From the IMG/VR virus record IMGVR_UViG_3300042922_000451, positions 1-53,657 of that record: a stretch of 53,657 bases of DNA; one strand, written 5' to 3'. The stretch comes from a virus. The notes under the pieces were generated by a model. It saw only the letters and a list, made by a program, of their open reading frames with translations. It was not told where the DNA came from and searched no databases. A program made the position numbers and the translations under genes. This document shows positions 1-8,109 of this stretch, piece after piece; position 1 is the stretch's first letter, and each line of letters starts with the position of its first letter.

Positions 1-3000
1 ATAGGTTCTTTACTGAATAATGTTTTAAATACATATGGTTGAGCAAATTGAGCACCAGTAGCAGTCCATGTATTAATCTTTTTAGTTTTAGCAGCCCATC
101 CATATTTTGCAATGTAAACTGCGTCATTTACCAAACACATTCTGCTATATGTAGCTTCATGCTCAAACTCATATCCATATCTTCTACCAAACTCCATTAC
201 AAAATCTATTATTTCTTGTGTAGCATTTGGTATCTTTATGGAGTCAGTTTTTATATGTGCAACTACAAAACCTCGCTCCTGTACTGCATGTCTCAAGTCT
301 ATCATAAACAAAGCTCCACGTTTAGCAACTATGTTATCTATATTTCTACTATCTCTGAATGGATTATCAAATTTAGCTGAGGTTAATCCATAGACAGAAT
401 TAATTGCAGTTTTTAAAGCATCTGCTAATTCTCCGGAAGTCATTTCACCGTTTAATACTTTTTGTATATATGGAGTCAATACACCATTCAGCATTTTGTT
501 TACTATATCCCATGCTTCATGTTTAATGTTAACTCTACCATCGACTATTTCTTTAAATCGTCTAGTAAATTCAACACCAAATAAAACTTCGCATATTGTG
601 CTATTAGGATGCATAGATGTTGCATCTAATAAAGCCACATCAAAATACATCCCAGGCTGAGCATATACTTCTCCACCTTCACCAACTTCTTCACCTCTAT
701 ACATACTTTTACCATTAGTATATGTATATCCATCGAAATATGGTAAAATGGATTTTTCGTCAAATGGTTTCTCCATCATCTTTGGTTTGGCTTCTTTTAG
801 AAATGCGTAGGTTTCTTCATCCAATTTAGTTACAGGTTTTGATAAATCTCTATAATTAAATTTCGATTGTGGGGACTTATTTTTTCCAAATATTATTCTT
901 GTCGATAGTGTGTTAGTCGTATCATTAACCGTCATACCTGCGATATCTGCTAATATCTGTCTAGCAGTCCAATCACCGGATAAATGATTAAATACTATTT
1001 CAGTTGCCACTACATCGTTAATACAATAATCAGCAACGGTAGTCCATAAGTCTTCTGAAACAGGCTCGTCCCATTTGAGTCCTAGTTCTTGATGATGGAT
1101 TCCTAATTCTATTTCAAATTTTTTTAAACTTTTCTTATTAACAGCAGATGCAAAATCATATACATCAGTATATGACAAATTATAAGCTTCTCCAAACATA
1201 CAATTACTACTGCCATTTATAATTCGTTGACTTAGATTATATAATTGTTCATTATTATAACCAATATAAGCCGCATATAATATATGATTGTCATATCGTC
1301 TACAATTAAATCCAACTAGTTTAAAAGACAGCAATAACTCTATATCTGATGGTTTTGGGTTTATCATCTTAACAGGTGCTTTACCTGCCATTTTCCATAC
1401 TACAACAAATAAGTTAGGAAATACTTCAACATCAAAGAACACTAAATCATCATTATTGTATTCTTCTTTATTAGCACTTATTTCCTCAGATTTTATTTTC
1501 ATTTTGCTAACTAACTTTATACAATAATCAGATTGATTACTACTATTATTAGCAAATGTTAATATAGCAGGTCGCATATCAGATATATCATATTTCAATC
1601 CAGAGTTATATGCATCTTCCAGTATTTTATTTATGAAGTCTATACTTGGTTTTGTTCCTGGATGTATTTCTTTATTCAAGTTTTTCTTAACGAGTTCTCT
1701 TAAACCTTTCTCGCTTTTTACAGCATCAAAATTGACCATCTTTTCTCCTTTCAAAGGTAATCCGGAATTTATAGTGGTGATAGGTATATTAAGACATTTT
1801 GTTAGTTTTCGTCGAAGTGAACTATTACCAGTAAATACTTTAATTTCTATTCCATCGGAATATACTCTACTAAGTTTATTAACGTCACCATCATAAATGT
1901 AATGTAAATGTATTCCAGCTCCGCTTTTACTAAACTCAACATAAGTCGCAGGCCATTTACTAGCAGCTTCTATATTTTTCTCTAATGATTTTTTTCCATT
2001 TTCATCTTTTAGGTCAAAATCCACAACTATATGATTTTTATGATTTTCAGGAAAGTAAATATAATGTATTTGAGTAGTATCTAAATCACATAATTTAGTT
2101 GTAACGTCAGACCAATATTTAGTTGGTTTTTCTGTAGCTGTAGCATATTGTGCAGGATATGAAGCACATATTTCATCGAGTATACTTTCTGTAGATTCTA
2201 AAACTAATGATGATTGATGTTCTTCTTTTTCATTAGATACTACTGTAAATTTATTAATTAGAAAACCTGAATAATAACTTCGTATTTGAGTTCCATTCAC
2301 ACGTGCTATATCTGAGAATACCTGAAAATAGTTTTTAAGTTCTTCTCTAAATTTATGTCTAGGAATTTTATATTCTACCATTGCATCTTCACAATAATTC
2401 TTATACATCTCATAAGCTTGTGATAATGTAACACCATCTTGTTCTTTAAATGAGTAGTAATTAGATTCTACGAAGTTAAAGAATACATCTGTTTGTAATA
2501 TCATATCTAGCGGTCTATACGAGTTATAGTAATTTTTACCCATCTCTCTATACACATCAAGACAATGATATGCAATCGCACCAAGTTCAAAATCAATTTG
2601 AGACATGATCGCTTGATATTTCTTCGGAGGTAGTTTCCTACCAGACGGTTTAACATCTATGAGCCTCCTTATAATACCTGATTTTGCATCGGTAATTTTT
2701 ACAGGTCTATTGGTACCCATAAACAAGAAGCAGTTAACCCTCGCCATATATGAAGGTTTATACTTCTCATTCATTGTCATCTCTTCATGAGAGATGATCG
2801 AATTGAGTTTCGTGTTGTCTTCGATTTTCGACAAGTCGCCATCATGCTGTATTGCAACCAACGGGTTGGATTTAAATACTTCGGTGGCAAAGGCATTCCC
2901 GGATGCAGTGAGAGCTTTTGCTTCAAATGTAGTGTAGTATCCCTCGAATAGTTTTTGGATAATATTAAGAATAGTTGATTTTCCTGCACCAGCTTCTCCA

Positions 3001-3536
3001 TAGAGCACGATAAATTTTTGTATATCTTTTGCATCTCCTGACACAATTGATCCAATTGCCCATTCGAGTTTAGCTCTCTCATCCACGTCGTATAAAGTTC
3101 CAATAAGTTCGTTGAATGCATCTATTTTTCCTCCTTCTAATGGATAATTTAATCTTTTACTAACATAATCTTTCTTCTTAACTTCAGTATTAAGAAATGT
3201 TAACTTCTCATCTAATTGATGAGCATTATCAGAAATGTGACTTATATAATTTCTAAATTCAGCCCACGATTTAGTTGAGAAATCACTCATCATTTTTGTA
3301 ATAACCACCCCATCGGTTCGTTGTATAACTTTTTCTCGATAAGCAATTAAATCAGAATCAACAAGTCGTTGAACATCGTATTCATCAGTAGACCATAATC
3401 CTTTCTCTTCATCCCATATCGCATAGAATGATTTTCCTCGAACCATTAAATCTTTTGAACGCCCAACTTTAAAATCTGGATATATCTCAACGACTGAATT
3501 TTTAACGCTTCTCTCTTTTATTTGATAAAAGTCCAC
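1..3536 (-). CDS. Fused SF3 helicase-primase-family B DNA polymerase (N-terminal 1178 codons)
   Basis: Replicative protein that combines unwinding, priming and DNA synthesis. The frame is open from GTG at 3536 to base 1 and continues at 53530 down to 52924, giving 1380 residues. Order seen: SF3 helicase with Walker A GEAGAGKST near 180-188, motif C GTNRP near 274 and an RR arginine-finger stretch; primase-like region with VVDFDLKD (D506, D508) followed by SGAGIHLHY; 3'-5' exonuclease with FFDVEVFPN (D702, E704), FNCRRYD (D749) and YCIND (D841); polymerase motif A DATSMHPN near 971, motif B KTAINSVYG from 1042 and motif C KTDS near 1098. A GAAAGGGGG ribosome site lies 11 nt before the GTG, and an in-frame TGA upstream excludes an earlier start. 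An internal ATG at 1739 has its own GGAG box and could give a separate polymerase subunit. Domain names follow motif knowledge; the triple fusion is read directly. Confidence 0.9.
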   Translation of the reverse strand, partial: MDFYQIKERSVKNSVVEIYPDFKVGRSKDLMVRGKSFYAIWDEEKGLWSTDEYDVQRLVDSDLIAYREKVIQRTDGVVITKMMSDFSTKSWAEFRNYISHISDNAHQLDEKLTFLNTEVKKKDYVSKRLNYPLEGGKIDAFNELIGTLYDVDERAKLEWAIGSIVSGDAKDIQKFIVLYGEAGAGKSTILNIIQKLFEGYYTTFEAKALTASGNAFATEVFKSNPLVAIQHDGDLSKIEDNTKLNSIISHEEMTMNEKYKPSYMARVNCFLFMGTNRPVKITDAKSGIIRRLIDVKPSGRKLPPKKYQAIMSQIDFELGAIAYHCLDVYREMGKNYYNSYRPLDMILQTDVFFNFVESNYYSFKEQDGVTLSQAYEMYKNYCEDAMVEYKIPRHKFREELKNYFQVFSDIARVNGTQIRSYYSGFLINKFTVVSNEKEEHQSSLVLESTESILDEICASYPAQYATATEKPTKYWSDVTTKLCDLDTTQIHYIYFPENHKNHIVVDFDLKDENGKKSLEKNIEAASKWPATYVEFSKSGAGIHLHYIYDGDVNKLSRVYSDGIEIKVFTGNSSLRRKLTKCLNIPITTINSGLPLKGEKMVNFDAVKSEKGLRELVKKNLNKEIHPGTKPSIDFINKILEDAYNSGLKYDISDMRPAILTFANNSSNQSDYCIKLVSKMKIKSEEISANKEEYNNDDLVFFDVEVFPNLFVVVWKMAGKAPVKMINPKPSDIELLLSFKLVGFNCRRYDNHILYAAYIGYNNEQLYNLSQRIINGSSNCMFGEAYNLSYTDVYDFASAVNKKSLKKFEIELGIHHQELGLKWDEPVSEDLWTTVADYCINDVVATEIVFNHLSGDWTARQILADIAGMTVNDTTNTLSTRIIFGKNKSPQSKFNYRDLSKPVTKLDEETYAFLKEAKPKMMEKPFDEKSILPYFDGYTYTNGKSMYRGEEVGEGGEVYAQPGMYFDVALLDATSMHPNSTICEVLFGVEFTRRFKEIVDGRVNIKHEAWDIVNKMLNGVLTPYIQKVLNGEMTSGELADALKTAINSVYGLTSAKFDNPFRDSRNIDNIVAKRGALFMIDLRHAVQERGFVVAHIKTDSIKIPNATQEIIDFVMEFGRRYGYEFEHEATYSRMCLVNDAVYIAKYGWAAKTKKINTWTATGAQFAQPYVFKTLFSKEP

Positions 3537-3570
3537 ACTAACGAGTACCCCCTTTCAAGTTATGTTTATC

Positions 3571-3978
3571 TTAAGCTATATAAATAATACGACTTCCGCT
3601 TTTCAACCAAACAACTATTGCATTTGGCATATATGGGACTCCATATGTTTCAACACAAGGTCTATAATCATCTATAAGAGCTTCTTTAATTTTCATCTCT
3701 AAACGAAATTGGCGATATATATCACCATAGGTTTTTTCTTCTTTATTCCTTAAGTTTACATATTCTTTTTCACTTAAGTTTTCATGATCTATGTCACCTT
3801 TATGTTCTGTCGCTTGACGTTTACAGATCGGACACTGAACTGCATATTGAATACTCCCATATGACGATATATCTTTCCAATCTTCCTCTTGAGCTTCCAA
3901 CATGATTTCACAATTTCTGCATCTGAACATTTTTGTTACTTTCTCTTTCTTATTTTCAATTCGTATTATTTTTATCAT
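3571..3978 (-). CDS. Zinc-ribbon hypothetical protein, 135 aa
   Basis: Unrecognised protein just upstream of the replicase gene. It contains CRNC near residue 20 and CPIC near residue 50, a spacing typical of a zinc ribbon; the rest is charged. The first ATG is preceded by GAAAGGAG at good distance, so the longer start is preferred over the internal ATG 16 codons later. It ends 34 nt before the replicase GTG, suggesting co-transcription. A role in replication is only inferred from position. Confidence 0.72.
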   Translation of the reverse strand: MIKIIRIENKKEKVTKMFRCRNCEIMLEAQEEDWKDISSYGSIQYAVQCPICKRQATEHKGDIDHENLSEKEYVNLRNKEEKTYGDIYRQFRLEMKIKEALIDDYRPCVETYGVPYMPNAIVVWLKSGSRIIYIA

Positions 3979-4005
3979 GGTTATCTCCTTTCAAGGTATA
4001 TTAAT

Positions 4006-4227
4006 TTATTTATATTCTACTATTGCTGAGAATATAGAGAAATGTGTTCCACAATAATTACAAAGTGGCATAGCATCTCGTCTTGGATTATTCTGTTCGC
4101 CAATCCCTTGTAATTTAGTACAATCAAATCTGTCTGTAGACATTACATCTTGATTGAGTTCAAATAGTGGAGTTTTACATTGCCCACATTTATATATAGT
4201 TCCCTTTTTTATTTTGTATGATTCCAT
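4006..4227 (-). CDS. Small zinc-ribbon protein, 73 aa
   Basis: Unrecognised. CGQC near residue 14 and CNYC near residue 56 would form a four-cysteine zinc site. The start has an AGAAGGAG ribosome site. It is the first gene downstream of the repeat-rich non-coding region at 4228-4518 and lies 27 nt ahead of another zinc-ribbon gene, so both may act at or near the putative origin; this is inference from order only. Confidence 0.7.
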   Translation of the reverse strand: MESYKIKKGTIYKCGQCKTPLFELNQDVMSTDRFDCTKLQGIGEQNNPRRDAMPLCNYCGTHFSIFSAIVEYK

Positions 4228-4518
4228 GTTAACACTCCTTCTAAAATACTCTGTGACACTTGTGACACTTTTTGTACAAGCCTAAAACTTTTATATATTA
4301 TATTTTTTCTATATAATAGTTAAGAGAAAAAAGTGTATTTTTGTCACACAAGTCTGGAAACCCGCATGAATACAGGGATAGAGCCTGTTACACTTTTTTT
4401 AAAAAGTGTCACAATGTTACACTTTTTTGTCACACTTTTCAACACTTCCAAAAAATGTCAAAAATTTTACTAAAAAAAGTGTCACACTTGTGACGTTTTT
4501 GTCACACATTTTTAGACT
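4228..4518. repeat. Non-coding region with iteron-like TGTGACA/TGTCACA repeats; candidate origin
   Basis: No gene with a start and ribosome site is visible here. The stretch holds many copies of a short motif in both orientations: a 9-bp tandem TGTGACACT at 4252-4260 and 4261-4269, further TGTCACA-type or GTTACAC-type copies around 4341, 4388, 4405, 4416, 4428 and 4501, and a palindrome GTCACACTTGTGAC at 4481-4494. A run of almost pure A/T lies at about 4288-4325. Repeats plus an AT-rich segment beside the replicase operon are the usual make-up of an iteron-type origin; an operator region is the alternative. Confidence 0.55.
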
Positions 4519-4626
4519 TTATTTTTCCAATTCCTTGACTTTTTTGCTTAATTTACAAACCTTAATGTCAACAAATCCCACATAAATTATTGCAACAACA
4601 CCAACTGCAGCTCCAATCATTCCCAT
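4519..4626 (-). CDS. Short membrane protein, 35 aa
   Basis: Starts MGMIGAAVGVVAIIYVGF, one hydrophobic segment of about 17 residues, then a lysine-rich tail. The ribosome site is weak, so translation may depend on the gene just upstream (20 nt away). Function unknown. Its 3' end borders the repeat-rich region. Confidence 0.5.
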   Translation of the reverse strand: MGMIGAAVGVVAIIYVGFVDIKVCKLSKKVKELEK

Positions 4627-4645
4627 CTTTTTACCATTACACACT

Positions 4646-4759
4646 TTATTTCACACCCTTTCCATTGCATTTTTTACAAGGTACCTGCACATCACAGAAC
4701 GGTTCCTTCCAAATTTTACCAGTCCCATTACAGAAATTACACTTTTTAACTGTAGCCAT
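4646..4759 (-). CDS. DnaJ-type zinc-finger mini-protein, 37 aa
   Basis: Two CxxCxGxG units, CNFCNGTG and CKKCNGKG, about 15 residues apart, match half of the cysteine-rich zinc domain of DnaJ. There is no J domain. The ATG lies one base after the stop of the upstream gene with a GAGAGG box, so the two are translationally coupled. It may be a stand-alone zinc-binding chaperone-like or adaptor peptide; function unknown. Confidence 0.65.
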   Translation of the reverse strand: MATVKKCNFCNGTGKIWKEPFCDVQVPCKKCNGKGVK

Positions 4760-4760
4760 A

Positions 4761-5345
4761 CTACATCATATCCTCTCTATTATAGTATTTTTCAACCAAA
4801 TAAGCATTCATTTGATACCAAAGTTCTACTTTTCTTTGGTCTTTTTTAGCATTTTTAAGTGGAAATAACCCACCTTTACCGTCTTTTTCGTACGTCCTAT
4901 CTATGATTTTATTAAGAATTGAGTCAACTTTATACTCCGTTTTCGAGTCAACCCAAGCCTTATCTGAGAATTTATCTAGTCCAACATTAGACAAAAACTT
5001 CCAAAACCAGTACTTCATAGGATTATCATTACCAGTATCAGCCATCATATTTCTACATCTATAGGCTAATCCAATAATTAATTCTAACATCGAACAAGTT
5101 TCTTCATACTGTTCTTGGTCATAATATACTTTACATTCATCGCAGAATTTAATACGTAATGTCTTCCCATCAAAAGTTCTATTGTCATCATTAGGTACTG
5201 ACCATAGAAATTTCTTAAAATGTAGATATAAGATTAGATGAGTAAACTCCTCATTTTCATCAACTTGCGAATGTAACCAAGAGCTATACTTAACTCCAGC
5301 ATCTATGTTTGATAGAAACTGTAAATCAACAATTCCGTCGCTCAT
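4761..5345 (-). CDS. Conserved phage hypothetical protein, 194 aa
   Basis: Soluble protein without a recognised catalytic motif. Its C-terminal part, with GGLFPLKNAKKDQRKVELW, resembles a conserved hypothetical family I know from Firmicutes and actinobacterial phages. It contains one CDEC pair near residue 69. The gene is 2 nt from its upstream neighbour and 1 nt from the downstream DnaJ-like mini-gene, so it sits in a tight operon. Confidence 0.7.
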   Translation of the reverse strand: MSDGIVDLQFLSNIDAGVKYSSWLHSQVDENEEFTHLILYLHFKKFLWSVPNDDNRTFDGKTLRIKFCDECKVYYDQEQYEETCSMLELIIGLAYRCRNMMADTGNDNPMKYWFWKFLSNVGLDKFSDKAWVDSKTEYKVDSILNKIIDRTYEKDGKGGLFPLKNAKKDQRKVELWYQMNAYLVEKYYNREDMM

Positions 5346-5347
5346 AA

Positions 5348-6001
5348 TTATTTATAGCCCATTTGTGTTTCGGAGTAACTCTGTTTAAGCAATACTATTT
5401 CATAATCAATTCTCAATTTATTGTTACGTACGTATACGGTATTCCCTATTTCTGAGGTTAACAAGTCTATAGAATCCTTACCAACAGTCCCATTAATGTC
5501 CGCGATAACTTCCTCCGCATCAGCATCAGTTAATACTTGGTCATCTCTATAGTAATATAAAGTTACTTTTTCATTGTCTTCCATTTCCTCAGAGAACTGT
5601 TCAATGTCTATTATATAAGGTGATAAATTGGTTACGTTATTAATAGTATCTTTAGAACTCTCAGTCTTAGTACCCTTATCGAATTTAACACTACCATTAT
5701 AATCTGTAACTATTTTATTATAACGATCATTATACGCATATACTTGTTCGCCTTCATCGTCAACCACCTTTTCATCAGCAGTGTCATCGCTGCATCCTTT
5801 CATTGACTCATCTGCGTTTTTATTCACTCTAGCATATCTGTTTGCTCTAAGTGATTTTACTATTTCCTCATTCTCAAGCATAATACTCTCATTTTCAGTA
5901 GTTAATTTTTTCCTAACCACTAAAGCAGAAGCGATTCCACCTATCACCGCCCCACTTACAAAAACTAATGTTGTTTTTACTGTATTAATATTCATATTCA
6001 T
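5348..6001 (-). CDS. Membrane-anchored phage protein, 217 aa
   Basis: An N-terminal hydrophobic segment (about residues 9-28, TTLVFVSGAVIGGIASALVV) is followed by a charged stalk and a C-terminal domain starting near SPYIIDIEQF with the VTLYYYRDDQVLTDADAEEV and YEIVL signatures of a domain that recurs in clostridial phage hypothetical proteins. It overlaps the upstream gene by 17 nt. Predicted inner-membrane protein with a soluble domain; role unknown. Confidence 0.7.
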   Translation of the reverse strand: MNMNINTVKTTLVFVSGAVIGGIASALVVRKKLTTENESIMLENEEIVKSLRANRYARVNKNADESMKGCSDDTADEKVVDDEGEQVYAYNDRYNKIVTDYNGSVKFDKGTKTESSKDTINNVTNLSPYIIDIEQFSEEMEDNEKVTLYYYRDDQVLTDADAEEVIADINGTVGKDSIDLLTSEIGNTVYVRNNKLRIDYEIVLLKQSYSETQMGYK

Positions 6002-6239
6002 CTTCCTCTCCTGGATAAATTAATTCAACTGGTTGACCGTCAACTCCATATACAAACATATTTTCTTTTCTATGTTTGAATAAATATAGAGTATTGGGTG
6101 TTATTATTCTAAATATATTCGTAATTTCAAAGCCATTACTATCTATAAACAAATTAGTATGTTTGTCATACCATAAAGTCATATCATTGTCTATATACAT
6201 ATCTGGACAGTAGTAATCATATCGTCTGTTAATGCTCAT
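5985..6239 (-). CDS. Hypothetical protein, paralogue of the 6261-6470 product, 84 aa
   Basis: Unrecognised soluble protein. It shares the pattern IFxIIxPNxLYLFK, then MxVYGVxGxxVxLIYP, with the next gene upstream, so the two are a tandem duplication that has diverged. The C-terminus adds an acidic EEDEYEY tail that lies in the overlap with the downstream membrane-protein gene. Start supported by a GAAGGGAG box. Confidence 0.72.
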   Translation of the reverse strand: MSINRRYDYYCPDMYIDNDMTLWYDKHTNLFIDSNGFEITNIFRIITPNTLYLFKHRKENMFVYGVDGQPVELIYPGEEDEYEY

Positions 6240-6260
6240 AATCTATCTCCCTTCGAGATA

Positions 6261-6470
6261 TTAGTCGGGATAAATTAATCCAACTAAATTACCAGTTACT
6301 CCATATACAAGCATATCTTTCTTTTTAGCTTTAAATAAATATAGTGAATTGGGAGATATAATACTAAATATGTCTACTATTTCTTCTCCTTCTTCGTCAG
6401 TGAGTAAGTTTTGTTTTTCATCATAGTAATAAGCTTTCTCCCAACAACCAATAGTATCCCCATTACTCAT
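6261..6470 (-). CDS. Hypothetical protein, paralogue of the 5985-6239 product, 69 aa
   Basis: Shares with its downstream neighbour the block FSIISPNSLYLFK and the block YGVTGNLVGLIYP. Its ATG overlaps the TGA of the reading frame that continues from the DUF6353-like gene (ATGA arrangement) and a GAAGGGAG box sits within that frame. Function unknown. Confidence 0.72.
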   Translation of the reverse strand: MSNGDTIGCWEKAYYYDEKQNLLTDEEGEEIVDIFSIISPNSLYLFKAKKKDMLVYGVTGNLVGLIYPD

Positions 6471-6592
6471 CTTAAATCTCCCTTCACTACTCTGTCATTA
6501 AGACGACCTCTTTCATACATGTATAAATGTGGATAATTGATAAGGTCTTGTTCTCTATAACCTGAGCCGACAGCTGATAAACCGTCCCTATC
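6467..6592 (-). other. In-frame continuation after a TGA stop, 41 codons
   Basis: Directly after the TGA that ends the upstream DUF6353-like gene the same frame stays open for 41 codons, reads DRDGLSAVGSGYREQDLINY and onward, and ends in a TGA that overlaps the next ATG. No good start codon lies inside except an ATG 17 codons from the end without a ribosome site. It could be a decayed former C-terminus, a read-through extension, or chance. Confidence 0.4.
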
Positions 6593-7525
6593 TCAAATCA
6601 TATCATATATAACTCCAGCTACATTAAAGTCTAGAAGTATTGATCTTTCATATCCATTCACAAAGTCTCTAACTGCCATTTTCTCACCATCGAATAGACC
6701 GAAATCTACGAAGTCATCTCCATACCCTTTAGCCCAACCTGTTATAGAACCTGCGGTAGACCTAGGAATCCCTAGCATATCGTACACTTCATTTAAGAAT
6801 ATATGTCCTCTAGAATGCAACAAATCATTAGCATAATTCTGTTGACACTTTAAGAATGTCAAATTATATTCTGGTGTATTACTCCATTGAGTGCTGCTCT
6901 CATCAAAGTATCTAGCATATTGACTAATGCCATTTGGATCTGTAGTTTCAACTACTTTTGTAACTTTCTTTTCCTTTCCGTCCTCATCAATTTCGGTTAC
7001 TTTAACTTTGTTTTGTTTAATTCCGTTTTTAAGTATCCTATCTTTCTCTGACCCAAATTCATCTACTACACGCTTTCTATAATCAGAGAAGCTAGTTTCA
7101 ACAGCTTTATAAGCCGCTATAAGAGCTATGTTACGTTTCTTCATAATACCATGAGCACCAAGTACACAACCTATAGAAGCCGCACCAAGCACTATTGATG
7201 GACCATACAATTTAACAAAATCGACCCCAGTCTGTACTGTAGCAACTGTTAAGTCTTTTTTATAATCATTTTCTGAATATTCTTCACGAGATAACTCTCC
7301 GGATTCAACTTTGCCCCATGCTTTCTTTATTTTTCCTATTTTTTCCTCGTGAGTATCAAGTACTTCATCTACCTTCAAAGTTGCTCTACATGCCAATACT
7401 GTACTAGCTACTATACCAGCAACTCCAACCGTCATCAATATCTCAGGGCTATATTTTTGTAATATAAGACCACTTCTACCTGCTGTTCTGCTTATTGTAT
7501 TTTTAACCATTTCAATTTTATTCAT
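6593..7525 (-). CDS. DUF6353-like membrane-associated phage protein, 310 aa
   Basis: Resembles the phage DUF6353 family: N-terminal KYSPEILMTVGVAGIVAST with a following ACRAT, a second hydrophobic block near residues 110-130 (GPSIVLGAASIGCVLGAHGI), and a soluble C-terminal half ending LLDFNVAGVIYDMI. The ATG at 7525 has GGAGG seven bases upstream; a TTG five codons earlier is less likely. It overlaps the upstream gene by 8 nt. A second, shorter member is encoded at 10509-11339. Function of the family is unknown; two membrane spans suggest it acts at the host membrane. Confidence 0.75.
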   Translation of the reverse strand: MNKIEMVKNTISRTAGRSGLILQKYSPEILMTVGVAGIVASTVLACRATLKVDEVLDTHEEKIGKIKKAWGKVESGELSREEYSENDYKKDLTVATVQTGVDFVKLYGPSIVLGAASIGCVLGAHGIMKKRNIALIAAYKAVETSFSDYRKRVVDEFGSEKDRILKNGIKQNKVKVTEIDEDGKEKKVTKVVETTDPNGISQYARYFDESSTQWSNTPEYNLTFLKCQQNYANDLLHSRGHIFLNEVYDMLGIPRSTAGSITGWAKGYGDDFVDFGLFDGEKMAVRDFVNGYERSILLDFNVAGVIYDMI

Positions 7526-7706
7526 TTCTCTTTCCTCCAATTTTTGTATTTGTTAAGATATTATATATTGATTCCGCTTCCGAACCAATAAATGTTTTTA
7601 CACGTTCTAATCTGTTTCCAACACGTTTATCCACAGCGATAACAGATTTATCACTATTTTTGTCAATGTCAACGCTAACTATATAACTTTGACTTGATTT
7701 TAGCAT
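7518..7706 (-). CDS. Small hypothetical protein, 62 aa
   Basis: A short beta-rich protein with the phage-type pattern SYIVSVDIDKNSDKSVIAV followed by a helical FIGSEAESIYNIL end. Similar peptides accompany DUF6353 genes in other phages as far as I recall. Stop codon overlaps the start of the downstream gene (ATGAATAA), indicating coupled translation. Function unknown. Confidence 0.65.
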   Translation of the reverse strand: MLKSSQSYIVSVDIDKNSDKSVIAVDKRVGNRLERVKTFIGSEAESIYNILTNTKIGGKRNE

Positions 7707-7724
7707 TTTAAACCCTCCCCCATT

Positions 7725-7862
7725 TTACTTAAGTTTCTTACTCTCTAAAAACTTATGATATATAGCAATAACTTGATTGTCTGACATGTTTCGTACTTTA
7801 TTTCGCCATTTGTCTCCAGGATAAACGTTCTTAACAGCCTCCCTCATTAGTATAATCGACAT
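7725..7862 (-). CDS. Small conserved protein, 45 aa
   Basis: Start MSIILMREAVKNVYPGDKW, then RNMSDNQVIAIYHKFL, a basic helical peptide. An AAGGGG box lies 8 nt before the ATG. Such short proteins with the NMSDxQVIAIYH pattern occur in phages; function unknown. It is 20 nt from the upstream gene and 18 nt from the downstream gene, so part of the same operon. Confidence 0.62.
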   Translation of the reverse strand: MSIILMREAVKNVYPGDKWRNKVRNMSDNQVIAIYHKFLESKKLK

Positions 7863-7882
7863 ACCTCCCACCCCTTATGAGA

Positions 7883-8098
7883 TTATTCTAAAAATATTAT
7901 AATATATTCATCTGTTTTTTGAACATCTACTATTTTTTTAGGAACCCCTAAAAAATCAAATTCGCTACCTATTTTATCTACATATGCTTTTAATAAAGCT
8001 TCCTTATGACATACTATACCAGGTGCTATATTAGTATCTTTATTAGGAACACTAATGACTATTGGTTTATTTACAATCTTCTCTATAAAATTATCCAC
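7883..8098 (-). CDS. Small hypothetical protein, paralogue of the C-terminus of the 8110-8583 product, 71 aa
   Basis: The block GIVCHKEALLKAYVDKIGSEF aligns with CIACSKGVLLKSYIDKIGS near the end of the next protein upstream, and both finish with a beta hairpin ending in FLE or ELE. It therefore represents one module of the larger neighbour, produced as a separate protein. Function unknown. Confidence 0.68.
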   Translation of the reverse strand: MDNFIEKIVNKPIVISVPNKDTNIAPGIVCHKEALLKAYVDKIGSEFDFLGVPKKIVDVQKTDEYIIIFLE

Positions 8099-8109
8099 AA
8101 TAACCTCTC

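Noticed and set aside
2777-3121. 114-codon minus-strand frame inside the replicase gene
   Set aside because: Different frame from the 1380-codon gene that contains the Walker A motif; composition fits a shadow.
6593-6595. TGA read as tryptophan throughout the genome
   Set aside because: The many standard-code genes end at TGA, TAA or TAG with correct spacing to the next start, so a general recoding is not supported.
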